DNA of 11,767 bases from Brevipalpus yothersi (lineage: Eukaryota; Arthropoda; Arachnida; Trombidiformes; Tenuipalpidae). A program made the translations under genes and the position numbers. The stretch covers positions 37,257 to 49,023 of the forward strand of contig QZCP01000207.1 in NCBI GenBank assembly GCA_003956705.1. The letters are read 5' to 3'. Numbering within the stretch: position 1 is the first letter of the stretch; every line of letters starts with the position of its first letter. Positions 1 through 8,400 of this stretch are shown here, one piece after another. Under the pieces are notes generated by a model that was not told the origin of the DNA, made no database searches, and was given only the letters and a program-made list of their open reading frames with translations.

Positions 1-280
1 GAGAATCGCTTCTGTATCAACAAGCGGCGACTCAAAATGTAGCTTTTTTCTCTTATCTCTCTTTCTTTGCGCACAAGAAAACTGTGTAGCAAACAAGTGA
101 TTGAAATGAATTACACTCTCAACAAACTGAAATCAATTCATTCAAAATTCAAAATCAGTTAATCAGTTTGTGGTTTAATTTTTGATCACTAAACTTAGTT
201 GGCTTTTTTTCGAACAAGTATTACATCATTTTCATCATGAATTGAATTCTTTTAGAATTGATTTGAACTGCATAAGAGTG
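1..280. other. upstream flank, no gene seen
   Basis: AT-rich DNA with short overlapping direct repeats such as AATCAGTT and GAATTGAATTC. No ATG-started frame of useful length and no exon-like splice-site pair is visible. It is best read as intergenic or distal promoter sequence ahead of the promoter-like block that starts near 281. Confidence 0.5.
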
Positions 281-343
281 GCGCTAGTGACGTGAGGGAG
301 CAACTTTTTGCTCTCTCTCAGCTCTCTCGAGACTCTCTCTTTC
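281..343 (+). promoter_or_regulatory. CRE-like and GAGA-rich proximal promoter block
   Basis: TGACGTGA at 288-295 differs by one base from the CRE palindrome TGACGTCA. It is followed by GAGGGAG and by three interrupted CTCTCTC/GAGACTCTCTC runs between 311 and 343. In arthropods GAGA-type elements bind GAGA factor or related proteins at promoters; that is general knowledge, and binding here is inferred. The block lies just upstream of an initiator-like site and is locally richer in CpG than the flanks. GA/CT runs are common across the whole window, so the GAGA argument alone is weak. Confidence 0.35.
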
Positions 344-365
344 AAAAGTTTGTGAAACAATATTT

Positions 366-402
366 TTTCAGTTCTTGTGTCGAGTTTTGATCGGAAAAGT
401 TC
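366..402 (+). promoter_or_regulatory. initiator-like TCAGTT with near-spaced DPE-like motif
   Basis: TTTCAGTTC places the arthropod initiator TCAGTT at 368-373, with the presumed +1 A at 370. AGTTC at 398-402 matches the downstream promoter element RGWYV but sits at +29 to +33, one base later than the usual +28 to +32. That weakens the pairing. No TATA box is seen 25-30 bases upstream, which is consistent with an initiator-driven promoter. The same AG could instead be read as a splice acceptor (TATTTTTTCAG), so this region could be the 5' edge of an internal exon. Confidence 0.3.
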
Positions 403-471
403 GAGTTTCGAATTTTTAATCGAATTTTGGGTTCAGAACTTTCCAGATACAGTAAAATTTTTTCTCTTCAA

Positions 472-615
472 ATGAAAGTATTGAGATGTGAATTTTTGCC
501 ACAAATGCTTCTGGTACTGTTGAGGACTTGGAGAAAATTGTTGTTACCGTCCTGTTGGGTGCATGGAAATGTGCTTATCAATCATCGATATTCATCATCA
601 ACATCATCACTCTAG
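472..615 (+). CDS. 47-codon upstream ORF in the candidate 5' leader
   Basis: The first ATG after the presumed transcription start opens a 47-codon frame (MKVLRCEFLPQMLL... to ...SSSTSSL) with a second in-frame ATG at 505. It is Leu-rich in the middle and Ser-rich at the end, with no recognisable domain. It overlaps the ATG at 563 in a different frame, so a ribosome translating it would miss the 563 start. If the transcript is real it would act as a repressive upstream ORF. It may be a chance frame. Confidence 0.2.
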   Translation: MKVLRCEFLPQMLLVLLRTWRKLLLPSCWVHGNVLINHRYSSSTSSL

Positions 616-645
616 CAATAATTGTAGTCATAATATTTTCATTTC
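563..645 (+). CDS. candidate N-terminal coding exon, His/Ser/Asn-rich, partial
   Basis: The ATG at 563 (a second, in-frame ATG lies at 569 with G at -3) opens 27 codons plus two bases and runs unbroken into the GTAAGT donor at 646. The product begins MEMCLSIIDI and continues HHQHHHSSNNCSHN. Such His/Asn/Ser tracts are common in N-termini of arthropod transcription and RNA-binding factors, but no family is recognised. An in-frame TGA at 521-523 bounds the frame upstream, so the start cannot be earlier within this exon. The exon leaves in phase 2 (TC|), matching acceptors that give exon starts at 9481, 9523 and 6390. The context at 563 is weak (T at -3). Confidence 0.3.
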
Positions 646-1066
646 GTAAGTATTTTGTCCTCTTTTTTTGGTCTTGCTACTTCTGTTTCTGATGATGAAA
701 ATCTAGTCACTTGACTTTGTATATTTATATATCAGGATGAAGCCACATATACACACAAGCATATCTTGTTATCGTGAATTTTTTTCTCTCCTCTTTTTTC
801 CGCTTCCACTTGTGTATCATCGTATGGTTGAGTCATTTCTTATCCATCAATTGATCCTTACTCATGAATGCTGTGAATTACTCTCATTAACCAAGAGCAC
901 ATTCATGACAGTCACTATAGTGTAGATAAATACCTTCTGTGTTTTCATGAGACATTCTTGAAATTTTTCTCTCATCTCAATACACAAATGGGTGCCTTGA
1001 GAATATATCATATCCGTATCCAGAGGGAATGTTTTTCCTTTCTCTCCATCTCCCGAATCGAATCAA

Positions 1067-1411
1067 TTACATGACAGTTGCTGATGATATTTTATCATAG
1101 AGAGAGATGAGGAGAGAGAGAGAGGAAAAAAGAGAGACAAAAGTTTCCTTGAGAAAGTTGATGATGAATGAATGACATGAACGTGCATCTTGTAAATATC
1201 GTCTGCGAATGTCTAAAACTTTTACTAGACTTCCTCCTTCTTTTGGACATGTAAATTTTCCAACTAGTCTTCCTCTTGTCTCATGGAAGATGGATAGCAG
1301 AATTTCTGTTCTATCTCTCTTCCGAGCTTCTCTACTAATCATAAATAAGCCCAATTCATCAATAAGTTCCGATTGCTTGTCAAACTCGTTCTCCACCTTC
1401 TCTCTTCCTAC
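1067..1411 (-). other. long open minus frame without early ATG, unassigned
   Basis: The minus strand is open for 114 codons between a TGA at 1414-1412 and a TAA just below 1067. The first ATG is at 1342, which would give 91 residues. The middle is mixed and charged (ELGLFMISREARKRD, later GRLVGKFTCPKEGG and VLDIRRRYLQDA), and the end turns into Ser/Leu translated from a CT-rich run. No acceptor with a pyrimidine tract is visible just upstream on the minus strand, and no family is recognised. Purine-rich strands carry fewer stops by chance, so this may be fortuitous. It could also be an exon or a decayed coding fragment. Confidence 0.15.
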
Positions 1412-2357
1412 TCAATCTTCATTTTATTATTGTCAATAAACATACATATGTGTGAGTGTGTACACATGACATTCGATTAACATCCAAAATTGTGATACAT
1501 TATTGCCATCTTTTCGCTCTTTATCGCGTCTCATTTTTTATCTCAAGTCAAAATCTATTGGAATTTTGAATAATGATCCAAAATCGGTCCGGAAAAGAAG
1601 ATGATAGATAGAAGAAAAATGAGTTAGAAAAAGGGAGAAAAGTTTCCCAAAACTTTTAACGGAACATCTCTCTCTTCCAACGCATTTGAGGCCAAATGTT
1701 CAAAAATATATATGCATGTAGTACGATAAATAGATGTGAACCTCTCTCTTTTTAGGATTACATGTGATGATTTTTCGCCCAAAGAAAAATTTTCAAAGAT
1801 TCTTCTTCATCCTCCTCTACTCAATAAGATGGCCTCAAACTATCACTATTATATCGCTCTCTCTCTTCCTCAAATATATTTGACAAGTGAAAAAGAGGAG
1901 AGTTTATGCTTTGGATACTCCTTCTCACTTTGAATCTCTTGATTGTTGTCTTGTACTAATTTTTTTCTCTCTCTCTTTCTTGAGTGTGTAAATTTTCTGA
2001 GGCTATTTGGCTTTCAAAAATAAGAGGATAAAATTTTTTCTTTCACCGATTTTGGAAACCAATGCTCCAGTATCTTAGATTATCATCATCGCCCAATTGC
2101 CTCCTAAAATACTGATTATCATCATCATAATCACAGCGGCAAGATCCTGAAAAAAAAATTTTTAACCACTGTTTTGAGTTCATCTTTTCCCTCTCTTTCT
2201 CTCTTCCTTTTTATACGATCAAACATATGAGGGGATGTTAGGCTATTAATCAATGTGGAAAGAAGATCATTTATTTCATCTAAGATTTCCTCTCCTCTCT
2301 CCTCCTCCACTATTTCGATGAATTCTTCACGTACTTCCGAGCTTTGTGTGTTTTAAG

Positions 2358-2379
2358 GATCATGATTTTGATCATGATC
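2358..2379. repeat. tandem pair of GATCATGATC-like palindromes
   Basis: GATCATGAT at 2358-2366 and GATCATGATC at 2370-2379 are two near-identical palindromic units separated by three T bases. Each could bind a dimeric factor or form a small cruciform. No function can be assigned. Confidence 0.7.
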
Positions 2380-2925
2380 TTTGATTACAATCTTAAGGGT
2401 TGCCTCAGCTTTCAACATATCAAGCATCGTGATGATCTGACGAGCTGATCAATATTTTTTTCCCAATCAATTCACCGGATAGCTGAAATATATATTGGAT
2501 GACATGATTCTCAAATTACTATACCTTCTAAGAAGTCCACTAATCCATCTCCTCTCATTTCGATCTCACGGAGAGATTCTTCTGATTTTTTTCTCTCATC
2601 GAAAAGAGAAAAATACGATACCAATACAAGCTATTTTGAGTGACTTTATCTGGCGTGGAATGCTAACACATACACATTTTTTATCCACACATATATTTTC
2701 CCATGGGTGATTTATGGGGATTAGAGGAGAAAAAGAATGAGATAGCTAATTGAACCTTGTTTCCAAGCGAAACTAAAAGGCATCAAAAAATTTCACAGAA
2801 TTTCATATTTACCATCTCATTTCCATCACTTCATGCCACTCATTATTTTTCTCTGCTCATCGTTTTTCAATCTTAAAATGATCTATTGATAGCGGCATCA
2901 TCGCAATGATGAGAGAGAAAAAAAT

Positions 2926-2936
<11 letters not shown>

Positions 2937-2982
<46 letters not shown>
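2937..2982 (+). repeat. (GA)23 microsatellite
   Basis: Uninterrupted GA dinucleotides for 46 bases, preceded by an imperfect purine stretch from about 2910. The purine strand is the plus strand. Such tracts are polymorphic, can form H-DNA, and translate as Glu/Arg in any open frame. Confidence 0.97.
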
Positions 2983-2985
<3 letters not shown>

Positions 2986-3713
2986 CATCAAGAGGTGTCA
3001 ATCATTCAGATTCTCTCTCTTCTCTTCCTCTCATTCTCAATATATCAGGTGCTGAGCTACTAGAAAACATTGGAACACTTCACTAGCTCATTTCCTGGTT
3101 GAAACTATCTCATCTTGTTCCATCTTTCTCTCTCTCATCTGCATCCTTTTTCGTCTCCAGAAGAAATGCCTAATTTTATTGTCAAGACTCCATTTGAATA
3201 CTCTCTCATGTGTTGAGTAACTAAGAGCATCATTCATCTTGGCGAAAGGATGAATTGACGTATTCTAATCAGTACAGACATAACATTTCTCCTCTAGACT
3301 CTGATTCAGAAATTCAAGTATCTTTCGTTCTGACAATAAAGTGGTTCAGCGATTTTTTTGGCAACTTTTCCATTTTCTATTTTGGCCCTCCTCATACATA
3401 GTCCACACACATGCATCAGTCTGCTTACATTAAATTTCATTTCTGATTCCATCTCAACTCATAAAGTAGTAGTAGAACATGCTGTACAACGGGAGGAAGA
3501 AGAAAAGATCATCAGAAGCCAAAAATCATTTTGTACCATATTCATTCAGTTGAATAACTTTGTCTGTGTATACATGAATCACCTTATCATGTTTCCATGA
3601 GTAACATCTTCTTTTCATGAGTTCACACACTCACCAGCAGACACACATGCCCATGATTTCATTTTTGTTCTTCCACTGTCAAGATAATCCCACTGATCAC
3701 AGAATGTTCTCCA
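2983..3713. other. non-coding stretch with decoy splice acceptors
   Basis: A very strong plus-strand acceptor (TTTTTCGTCTCCAG ending at 3160) is followed by AAGAAATGCC. All three frames close within about 20 codons and the nearest donor-like site (GTAACT near 3215) is weak. A plus-strand open frame over 3358-3600 begins at TTG rather than ATG and is hydrophobic at first. No gene is called. Confidence 0.4.
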
Positions 3714-3856
3714 TCATCGTATACACCCATCACATAACACCACCATAGTTTTAAGAAAGAGAGAGAGAAAGTCTTCATTTTTCATTTGTACATGATGGCA
3801 GAAAAATTTCGTCCATCCACCTAGAAAACGGCTGAACCACACACAATTGCCGTGGG
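3714..3856 (-). CDS. candidate 3'-terminal coding exon, minus strand
   Basis: On the minus strand a very pyrimidine-rich tract (CTTCATCTTCATCTCTCTCG and on to CATTGGTAG) ends in an acceptor at 3858-3857. The next base starts a frame open for 46 codons to a TGA at 3716-3714. The peptide begins HGNCVWFSRFLGGW, continues TKFFCHHVQMKNEDF and ends VVLCDGCIR; it is rich in Cys and aromatic residues. The exon enters in phase 1 because two bases complete the previous codon. The other two frames close after 11 and 26 codons. No matching upstream exon was found and no family is recognised. Chance acceptors are frequent in CT-rich DNA, so this stays tentative. Confidence 0.2.
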
Positions 3857-3862
3857 CTACCA

Positions 3863-3985
3863 ATGAAAAAGATGAAGAGGAGCGAGAGAGATGAAGATGA
3901 AGCTGAAGAGATGGGTAGACCGCGAGATAAACTGATGAATTGGGCCATGATTACTTGTTATGCTCATCAAGTGTGTTGTTATTGA
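3863..3985 (+). CDS. 40-codon ATG-started small ORF
   Basis: The ATG at 3863 has A at -1 and C at -3. It opens MKKMKRSERDEDEAEEMGRP and ends ...YAHQVCCY at a TGA. It has a charged Lys/Glu/Asp first half and a Cys-containing end, and no known domain. The charged part is the reverse complement of the minus-strand pyrimidine tract that serves the 3857 acceptor, so one of the two readings is probably a shadow. No promoter or splice context supports expression. Confidence 0.1.
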   Translation: MKKMKRSERDEDEAEEMGRPRDKLMNWAMITCYAHQVCCY

Positions 3986-4708
3986 TGATGATGTGCCTGT
4001 ATTATTATTGTATGTATCTTTTTCTTTTTTGGTATGATATTTTTTGGGATGAGATGAAAAGAAAATTGAGAGGCTATCAAGAGCGTCCGAAAGTGTGTTA
4101 GAAACTATGAGCACGATTCTCGAGGAGCGAGAAAAATTGATCTAGGATAGGTCATGTGTGTGTGTGTGTGTGTGAACAGCTTATTGAGATCATTATCATC
4201 GAAACAAGAGCTCTCTGTGATAAATTAGGGCCTCCAATTTATGTGTGTACGATCACAAGTGGCCTGCTTGATTGGTCAGTCATTCTCTTCAGCTATGGTT
4301 GCTCTATTTTCACCTTTACTTGTTGCTGCATGCCCACTTATAATAGCTCAACCGACAATTGATCGACCTCTCAATTCTTTCTCTTCCCGCCATTTTAGCC
4401 AACCAAAAAGAGAACGCTCAATCCAAGTGATCGAATTCGATTTGGTATGCTACCATTAACTTTCTCTTTCCTGTTTCTAGAATATTTTTCTCATCATTTG
4501 ATTTCCGAAAATCACATCTCACGAAGGAAAGAGACTGTCCTTTAGTCCTCATGTTGTGACTCGAGCTTGACATGCATGTTGAGGTGAATCAAATTGTAAG
4601 ATGCGCTCCTTTTGCTATCGAGTATCATGGGCAATAAATCTGAATTTGATAGAGAATCTGATAGATTTGATGTTTCAAACTTGATAATGACAGTGGGTGC
4701 AGATTTTT

Positions 4709-4712
<4 letters not shown>
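3986..4712. other. non-coding stretch, includes a TG microsatellite
   Basis: This stretch contains GATGATGATG runs near 3984-3993, ATTATTATTG near 4000 and the TG repeat at 4155-4174. The plus-strand open frames over 4156-4459 overlap each other in different frames, pass through the TG repeat or begin at non-ATG codons, and lack exon-like borders. No gene is called. Confidence 0.4.
4155..4174 (+). repeat. (TG)10 microsatellite
   Basis: Ten uninterrupted TG units. In the plus frame they translate as alternating Cys/Val, which explains the CVCVC start of an apparent ORF there. Confidence 0.95.

Positions 4713-4786
<74 letters not shown>
4713..4786 (+). repeat. (CT)37 microsatellite, longest in the window
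   Basis: Uninterrupted CT dinucleotides for 74 bases, with a near-abrupt start (TCATC|CTCT) and end (CTCT|TTGCC). It is complementary in orientation to the GA tracts at 2937-2982 and 8401-8472. The open frames through it (Ser/Leu on plus, Arg/Glu on minus) are repeat translations and not evidence of protein. Confidence 0.98.
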
Positions 4787-4791
<5 letters not shown>

Positions 4792-5354
4792 AAAAGCTTG
4801 AATCCTACTTTTTTGCACTCAAACTCTTCATGATATGTACATACCTTCTCCTTTTTTTCCTACTCTAATCACCTTGAGGCACATTTTCTTATCTGTCTAA
4901 TTAAAAGTGTTGAAGGTTTTTAAAATTAAATTCATGATGTTAGGTTTCGTGTTTCTTGGCCATCAATCTTAAGTCAACTAATAGATTTAGCCAATAAATC
5001 ATTCACAATTCAGCTAACATTTGATCTGTTTTTTACCCTTTCATTCGGAAGTCTCCGTTCTGCTAGAGAGAATTCAATGGATTCAGGTAAAGAGTAAGAG
5101 TAAGAGAATAATAATGAGAAAGAGAGAAAAGCTTTTGTTTCAATCTTGAGCTTGCCATCAGCTGAAACTGTTTATTCATTTGTTAGCCAATTTTATATTA
5201 CACACAAAAATTTTGTTAAATTTCGTTGGCCAATGCAGGCCTTGCTTTTTCGATTATCAATCATGAATGGGCAACTTTTGTGGCCAACAAGGAAACTCAT
5301 ATAAGTGTGAGAAAAATGAGCCTGTATATGCACACACAACGTGTATAATTCAAA

Positions 5355-5372
5355 CATTTTGGCCTCAAAATG
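5355..5372. repeat. inverted repeat CATTTTG-GCCT-CAAAATG
   Basis: Perfect 7-base arms separated by GCCT. The core TTGGCCTCAA resembles other GGCCTCAA/TTGAGGCC motifs near 1687, 1830 and 10032, so it may be a recurrent factor site. It may equally be coincidental. Confidence 0.7.
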
Positions 5373-6111
5373 ATTTTTGGACTCTTTTTTCTTGTTTTTG
5401 AGTGTTTATCAAATGAGCCAAGGGAGAAAGAGAAAGTGAAAAAAAAACTGAGAAAGCTTGATTGGAAAGTACATCAATTTTTCACTTATGCAAGAAGCTC
5501 ATCGAATTTCATGTTAAATTTACTTTATTAACCATAACTTTCCACTTCTCATTTACTCAATTGAGCCTCATAATTTTACAGACAAACGATGATTCAACCC
5601 TTTCCTTGAAGATTTTCTTTTCTCTTTCCCTTCCTCTCTCACCTTTACGGGAATCAATTACATGCACTTTTATCAATCAAGCTACCATCATTATACTATC
5701 AATAACAGTCGGCCAAACACATACACACAAAGGTATTCTCGGAATCATGTAATACCCATTATTCAAGAGTCTAGATTGCTCTTCCTTTTCTCAATTTTTT
5801 CCGGCTAATCATGTTCTCGATTTTATTATTATTGACTTGTAGTGTGTGTATATGTATGTTCGTTGTTAAGGTAAGCCAAGAAAAGAATGAAATAAAAATA
5901 TCGATTACAGTTCTCTGATGGACATGATCTATCATCAGAACTTCCCGACTGATATCATTTTTCAAGCCCATTTGTTCGTATGTTCTCATAGTCTTTATAT
6001 CTTCCTCTTCCTTTCCGTTTCTTGCAAGGTGTCTTAAATAACCATCATTTCAAATTCTGTATTCTAGTCTCTCTCCATCTCTTCTAGAATATATACCTAC
6101 CTTTGATCTGT

Positions 6112-6187
6112 GAGAGAGAGAGAGAGAGCAGGAAAGTTTCTCAAATTCCAATGATGATGAGAGGAGAAGAGAGAAGAGAGAAGAGAG
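6112..6187 (+). repeat. purine-rich cluster: short GA run and three AAGAGAG units
   Basis: A GA run at 6112-6128 is followed, after about 30 mixed bases and GATGATGAG, by three tandem 7-base AAGAGAG units at 6167-6187. This is an impure purine tract of the kind that surrounds the longer GA microsatellites elsewhere in the window. Confidence 0.85.
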
Positions 6188-6389
6188 TGGCATATCAAAA
6201 GGTATTATCTTGTGAGAGAGAAAAATATTAATAATAAAATGAAAAATAATTCGAAAAGCTATGAGCTAGAAAATAAAAGTCAGCAGGTAGCGAAATTTTT
6301 GTTCATACTCTGAATCAAAAGGTATGTAGAAGAGAGGAATATTCAATCCTTCTTAGATTCATTTTTTTCTCTCCTTCTTACTTGCTTAG

Positions 6390-6669
6390 CTTACATCACT
6401 TGCTTGACTCATCATTTTTACCACTTTCGCATTTCAAGTATTCTGAGAGATCAATGATCACCCATAGTGCTGGATTTCGTTTCGTTTTGAAAACCCACTC
6501 CTCGGGAATCATCAAATTTTTTGACTTAAGATGCATCTTATTGCAAATGTTCACCTCGCCTCTTATTTTTATAACTTATAGCCATACTTTATGGACTCAG
6601 AAAACGAATTATCATTTCTTTAATTTTAGTCTGTATCTTTTTCTCTTTCTACTTCTCTCTTCTTCTTAA
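6390..6669 (+). CDS. candidate exon with stop, plus strand (phase-2 entry)
   Basis: A strong pyrimidine tract (ATTTTTTTCTCTCCTTCTTA) leads to an acceptor ending TTGCTTAG at 6389. The frame that takes one base from it stays open for 92 codons to a TAA at 6667-6669. The peptide starts LHHLLDSSFLPLSHF, then YSERSMITHSAGFRFVLKTH, and ends in a Phe/Leu/Ser stretch over CT-rich DNA. Phase-2 entry fits the donor at 646. If used, it would be an alternative terminal exon, since no good donor lies inside it. No polyadenylation signal is obvious just after the stop, and the protein is not recognised. Confidence 0.17.
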
Positions 6670-7478
6670 TTCATTTCTGAGATGATGTTAACCAGTCGAA
6701 ATATGACAACGTGGGTATCTGGAAAGCTCATCGGACCCACTAAACAGCATGAAAAAGAAAGAGAAAAAGAAACCCAAGAAGATGAAGAAAAGAAGAAAAA
6801 CTTTTCGAAAAGATGAAAAAATTTTCTCCTTAGCCAAAACTATTTCCCGCCACGGAACTTATCACTTATCTGTGAGAAGCGAATCATGATGATTGAACAG
6901 AGAGCAGAACTTTTTTTTCTTCTAGCTTTTTGGAGGATCATTTTTTCTTCTCTCAACTGATATCAAAACATACATAGACTCTACAGAACTTGTTGAATGA
7001 AGTCGCTTGTACAAAATTCACTAGTCCATAGAATGACAGTATGTAGTTACTTTTCTCAATCCTCTTCTCCTTCTTCCATGTCACCGATGACATGTTCACA
7101 TGAAGGAATGCCTTTTGTTTCCATTCCTAAGTACAGCATCCTGTGAAGACATGATATGTAGATATATCATTGACCAAGAGAAAAGAGGAAGTCGTTCTTC
7201 TTGTTCATCATTTCTAAATCTTTTTCTTTCTCCGCAAAAAAAAGACCTCACTCGACTTGTTGTGGATGATTCAATCACCATTCATCTTTTTCTGTTATAT
7301 CTGTTTCATTTCCATTCATTTCTTCTTTCATGAATAATTAAGCAAATAAAATAAGTGGAATGCATTCATACAAACTTGAGCTATGTGTGTTCACATTGTC
7401 AATATTATCAACAACGCTCTAAGGCTCAATTTCAATTGGAATTCATCGAGAAAAAAAGAGAAAGATTCGTGCTAAGTT

Positions 7479-7482
<4 letters not shown>
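6670..7482. other. non-coding stretch
   Basis: The stretch contains a purine-rich block near 6750-6820 (GAAAAAGAAAGAG type). Two mutually overlapping open frames on opposite strands span 7096-7333. The plus one begins at an ATG at 7100 and encodes MKECLLFPFLSTASCED and then Ser/Phe/Leu-rich sequence. Neither has exon-like borders. No gene is called. Confidence 0.4.

Positions 7483-7518
<36 letters not shown>
7483..7518 (+). repeat. (CT)18 microsatellite
   Basis: Uninterrupted CT units for 36 bases. It lies about 330 bases upstream of the 7852 exon candidate and is complementary to the GA tract at 8401-8472. Confidence 0.97.
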
Positions 7519-7521
<3 letters not shown>

Positions 7522-7656
7522 CAATTTGATTATTTTGTTGTAAAAACAAGTAAAACTTCATCAAGTAACAGCAGTTAAGCCTTGATGTAATGGCAAGTGT
7601 TTATCAGCATCACATATCCGGAATAACACACAGTTTTTTTCGCTTCTTTTTTTGGT

Positions 7657-7680
7657 CTCTCTCTCTCTCTCTCTCTCTCT
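7657..7680 (+). repeat. (CT)12 microsatellite
   Basis: Uninterrupted CT units for 24 bases. It is the second CT run upstream of the 7852-7970 exon candidate. Confidence 0.97.
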
Positions 7681-7851
7681 ATCCAAACATTTTTTCACGT
7701 TACTTTGAAACTTTCGAAATCAGTAACATTCATTGGACCCAAAAGCTAATGGAAGCGTGCTTTGCCTGATGTATACCATGTACACATGTATCAAAAAAGT
7801 TTTCTTGTTTGCTTCTCTTTTTCTTCTTCTTCTCTTTTTTCTTCTCATCAG

Positions 7852-7970
7852 TGTTTCAATGATAATTTGAGTTGTGGAAATAAAGATACAGCATCAGTAC
7901 CTTATGCTGTGTCCTTTTTTGTTCTTTACTCTGATAACTTTTATCCACAACTTTTACGATGATCGTAAAG
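7852..7970 (+). other. candidate internal exon (UTR, cassette or non-coding)
   Basis: The left border has one of the best acceptors in the window: about 50 bases of nearly pure pyrimidine (CTTTTTCTTCTTCTTCTCTT and on) ending CTCATCAG at 7851. The right border is CGTAAAG|GTAAGAATAA, a near-consensus donor, and the intervening 119 bases are a normal exon length. Only the phase-0 frame is long; it encodes CFNDNLSCGNKDTASVPYAV and on, and stops at TGA 7960-7962, eight bases before the donor. The exon is therefore more likely 5' UTR, a premature-stop cassette or part of a non-coding transcript than a simple coding exon. An 8-base-arm hairpin sits against the donor. Confidence 0.4.
7953..7969. repeat. 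hairpin TTTACGAT-G-ATCGTAAA beside a splice donor
   Basis: Perfect 8-base arms with a single-base centre occupy the last bases of the 7852-7970 exon candidate, immediately before G|GTAAGAAT. As DNA it is a compact palindrome suited to a dimeric factor. As RNA the one-base loop would open to a shorter stem that could partly mask the donor. Both functions are inference. Confidence 0.8.
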
Positions 7971-8396
7971 GTAAGAATAAAATTAACTTCCCCAAGGCCC
8001 AAGATCAAGATTGATTATCCCAAAAATTTTTTACCCATGTGGTGTATAGAATGTGGCCACTGTATTTAATCAGGTTCGACCAGTTCTCTCTCTCCTTATC
8101 CGCCGAGAACTATTTGATCCATCCTAATAGTGATGATCTATTCAGATATCCATGAATTCCTATCATCAAATCACTAGCCCAATGCTCATTTCTCCCGGCC
8201 GATAGTTGAGATCTCAGTTGATACGTACTTTCAGCTAGTTTTCATAGCCAATATCATTCGAAGAAAGAAGAAAAAGATAGAATTAACGAGGAGGAAAATA
8301 ATGTATCAGTACTAAAGTCCTGAATGACATCTCTATTGAAAATATCGTTCGGTTGTGAAAATTTTCTCTCTACCTTTCATCATACACATGAATCAT

Positions 8397-8400
<4 letters not shown>
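7971..8400. other. non-coding stretch, no gene seen
   Basis: Somewhat less AT-rich around 8060-8230, with a CGACC/CCGCC/CCCGGCCG flavour. Stops occur in all frames and there is no exon-like border pair. It could hold a regulatory element, but no motif is assigned. Confidence 0.4.

Larger units (their letters stand above)
370..645 (+). other. candidate first exon (5' UTR plus start of coding)
   Basis: The left edge is the initiator-like A at 370, or a TTTTTTCAG acceptor ending at the same AG. The right edge is the 5' splice site ATTTC|GTAAGTATT, whose intron side is a full GTAAGT consensus. The exon's CpG-bearing first half resembles a 5' UTR. It contains an ATG-started 47-codon ORF (472-615) and, in another frame, an ATG at 563 that stays open through the splice site. 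It could also be wholly 5' UTR with translation starting in a later exon. The distance to the next good coding candidate is about 8.8 kb, so a long first intron is implied. Confidence 0.4.
646..2936. other. intron-like or intergenic AT-rich stretch
   Basis: This stretch holds frequent short CT and GA runs (for example near 1101-1135, 1310-1320 and 1965-1980), TCATCATC runs near 2082-2132, and a doubled palindrome at 2358-2379. One minus-strand open frame (1067-1411) is listed separately. No exon bounded by both a good acceptor and a good donor is seen on the plus strand. In the preferred model this is the 5' part of a long first intron. Confidence 0.4.
4787..6389. other. non-coding stretch with small repeats and weak ORFs
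   Basis: An open plus frame without a start lies between about 4930 and 5094 and ends near a donor-like TTCAG|GTAAAG at 5087; its possible acceptor (ACAATTCAG) is poor. A 7-base-arm hairpin sits at 5355-5372. A 28-base block (5843-5870) lies between GACTTGTAG and AAG|GTAAGCC and could be a micro-exon or nothing. An ATG-started 72-codon minus ORF (5989-5771) has an ordinary-looking first half and a repeat-derived Ile/His/Asn second half. None is called as a gene. Confidence 0.35.

Noticed and set aside
3161..3216. Exon after the strong acceptor TCGTCTCCAG at 3160
   Set aside because: All frames close within about 20 codons and the donor candidate GTAACT is weak; CT-rich DNA yields such acceptors by chance.
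4542..4833. Overlapping ORFs of Arg/Glu (minus) and Ser/Leu (plus) repeats
   Set aside because: They are translations of the (CT)37 microsatellite, which has no stops in most frames; the flanking residues show no exon borders.
4930..5094. Open plus frame ending near TTCAG|GTAAAG
   Set aside because: There is no ATG at its start, the acceptor ACAATTCAG is poor, and 54 codons is within chance expectation here.
5843..5870. 28-base micro-exon between GACTTGTAG and GTAAGCC
   Set aside because: The content is TGTGTATATG-like repeat, it carries a stop, and nothing links it to neighbouring exons.
5771..5989. 72-codon ATG-started minus ORF
   Set aside because: The second half is repeat-like Ile/His/Thr and Asn/Lys, and there is no supporting promoter, splice or family evidence.
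7355..7543. 62-codon plus ORF ending in Ser/Leu repeats
   Set aside because: The end is the (CT)18 repeat, the start codon is not ATG and there are no exon borders.
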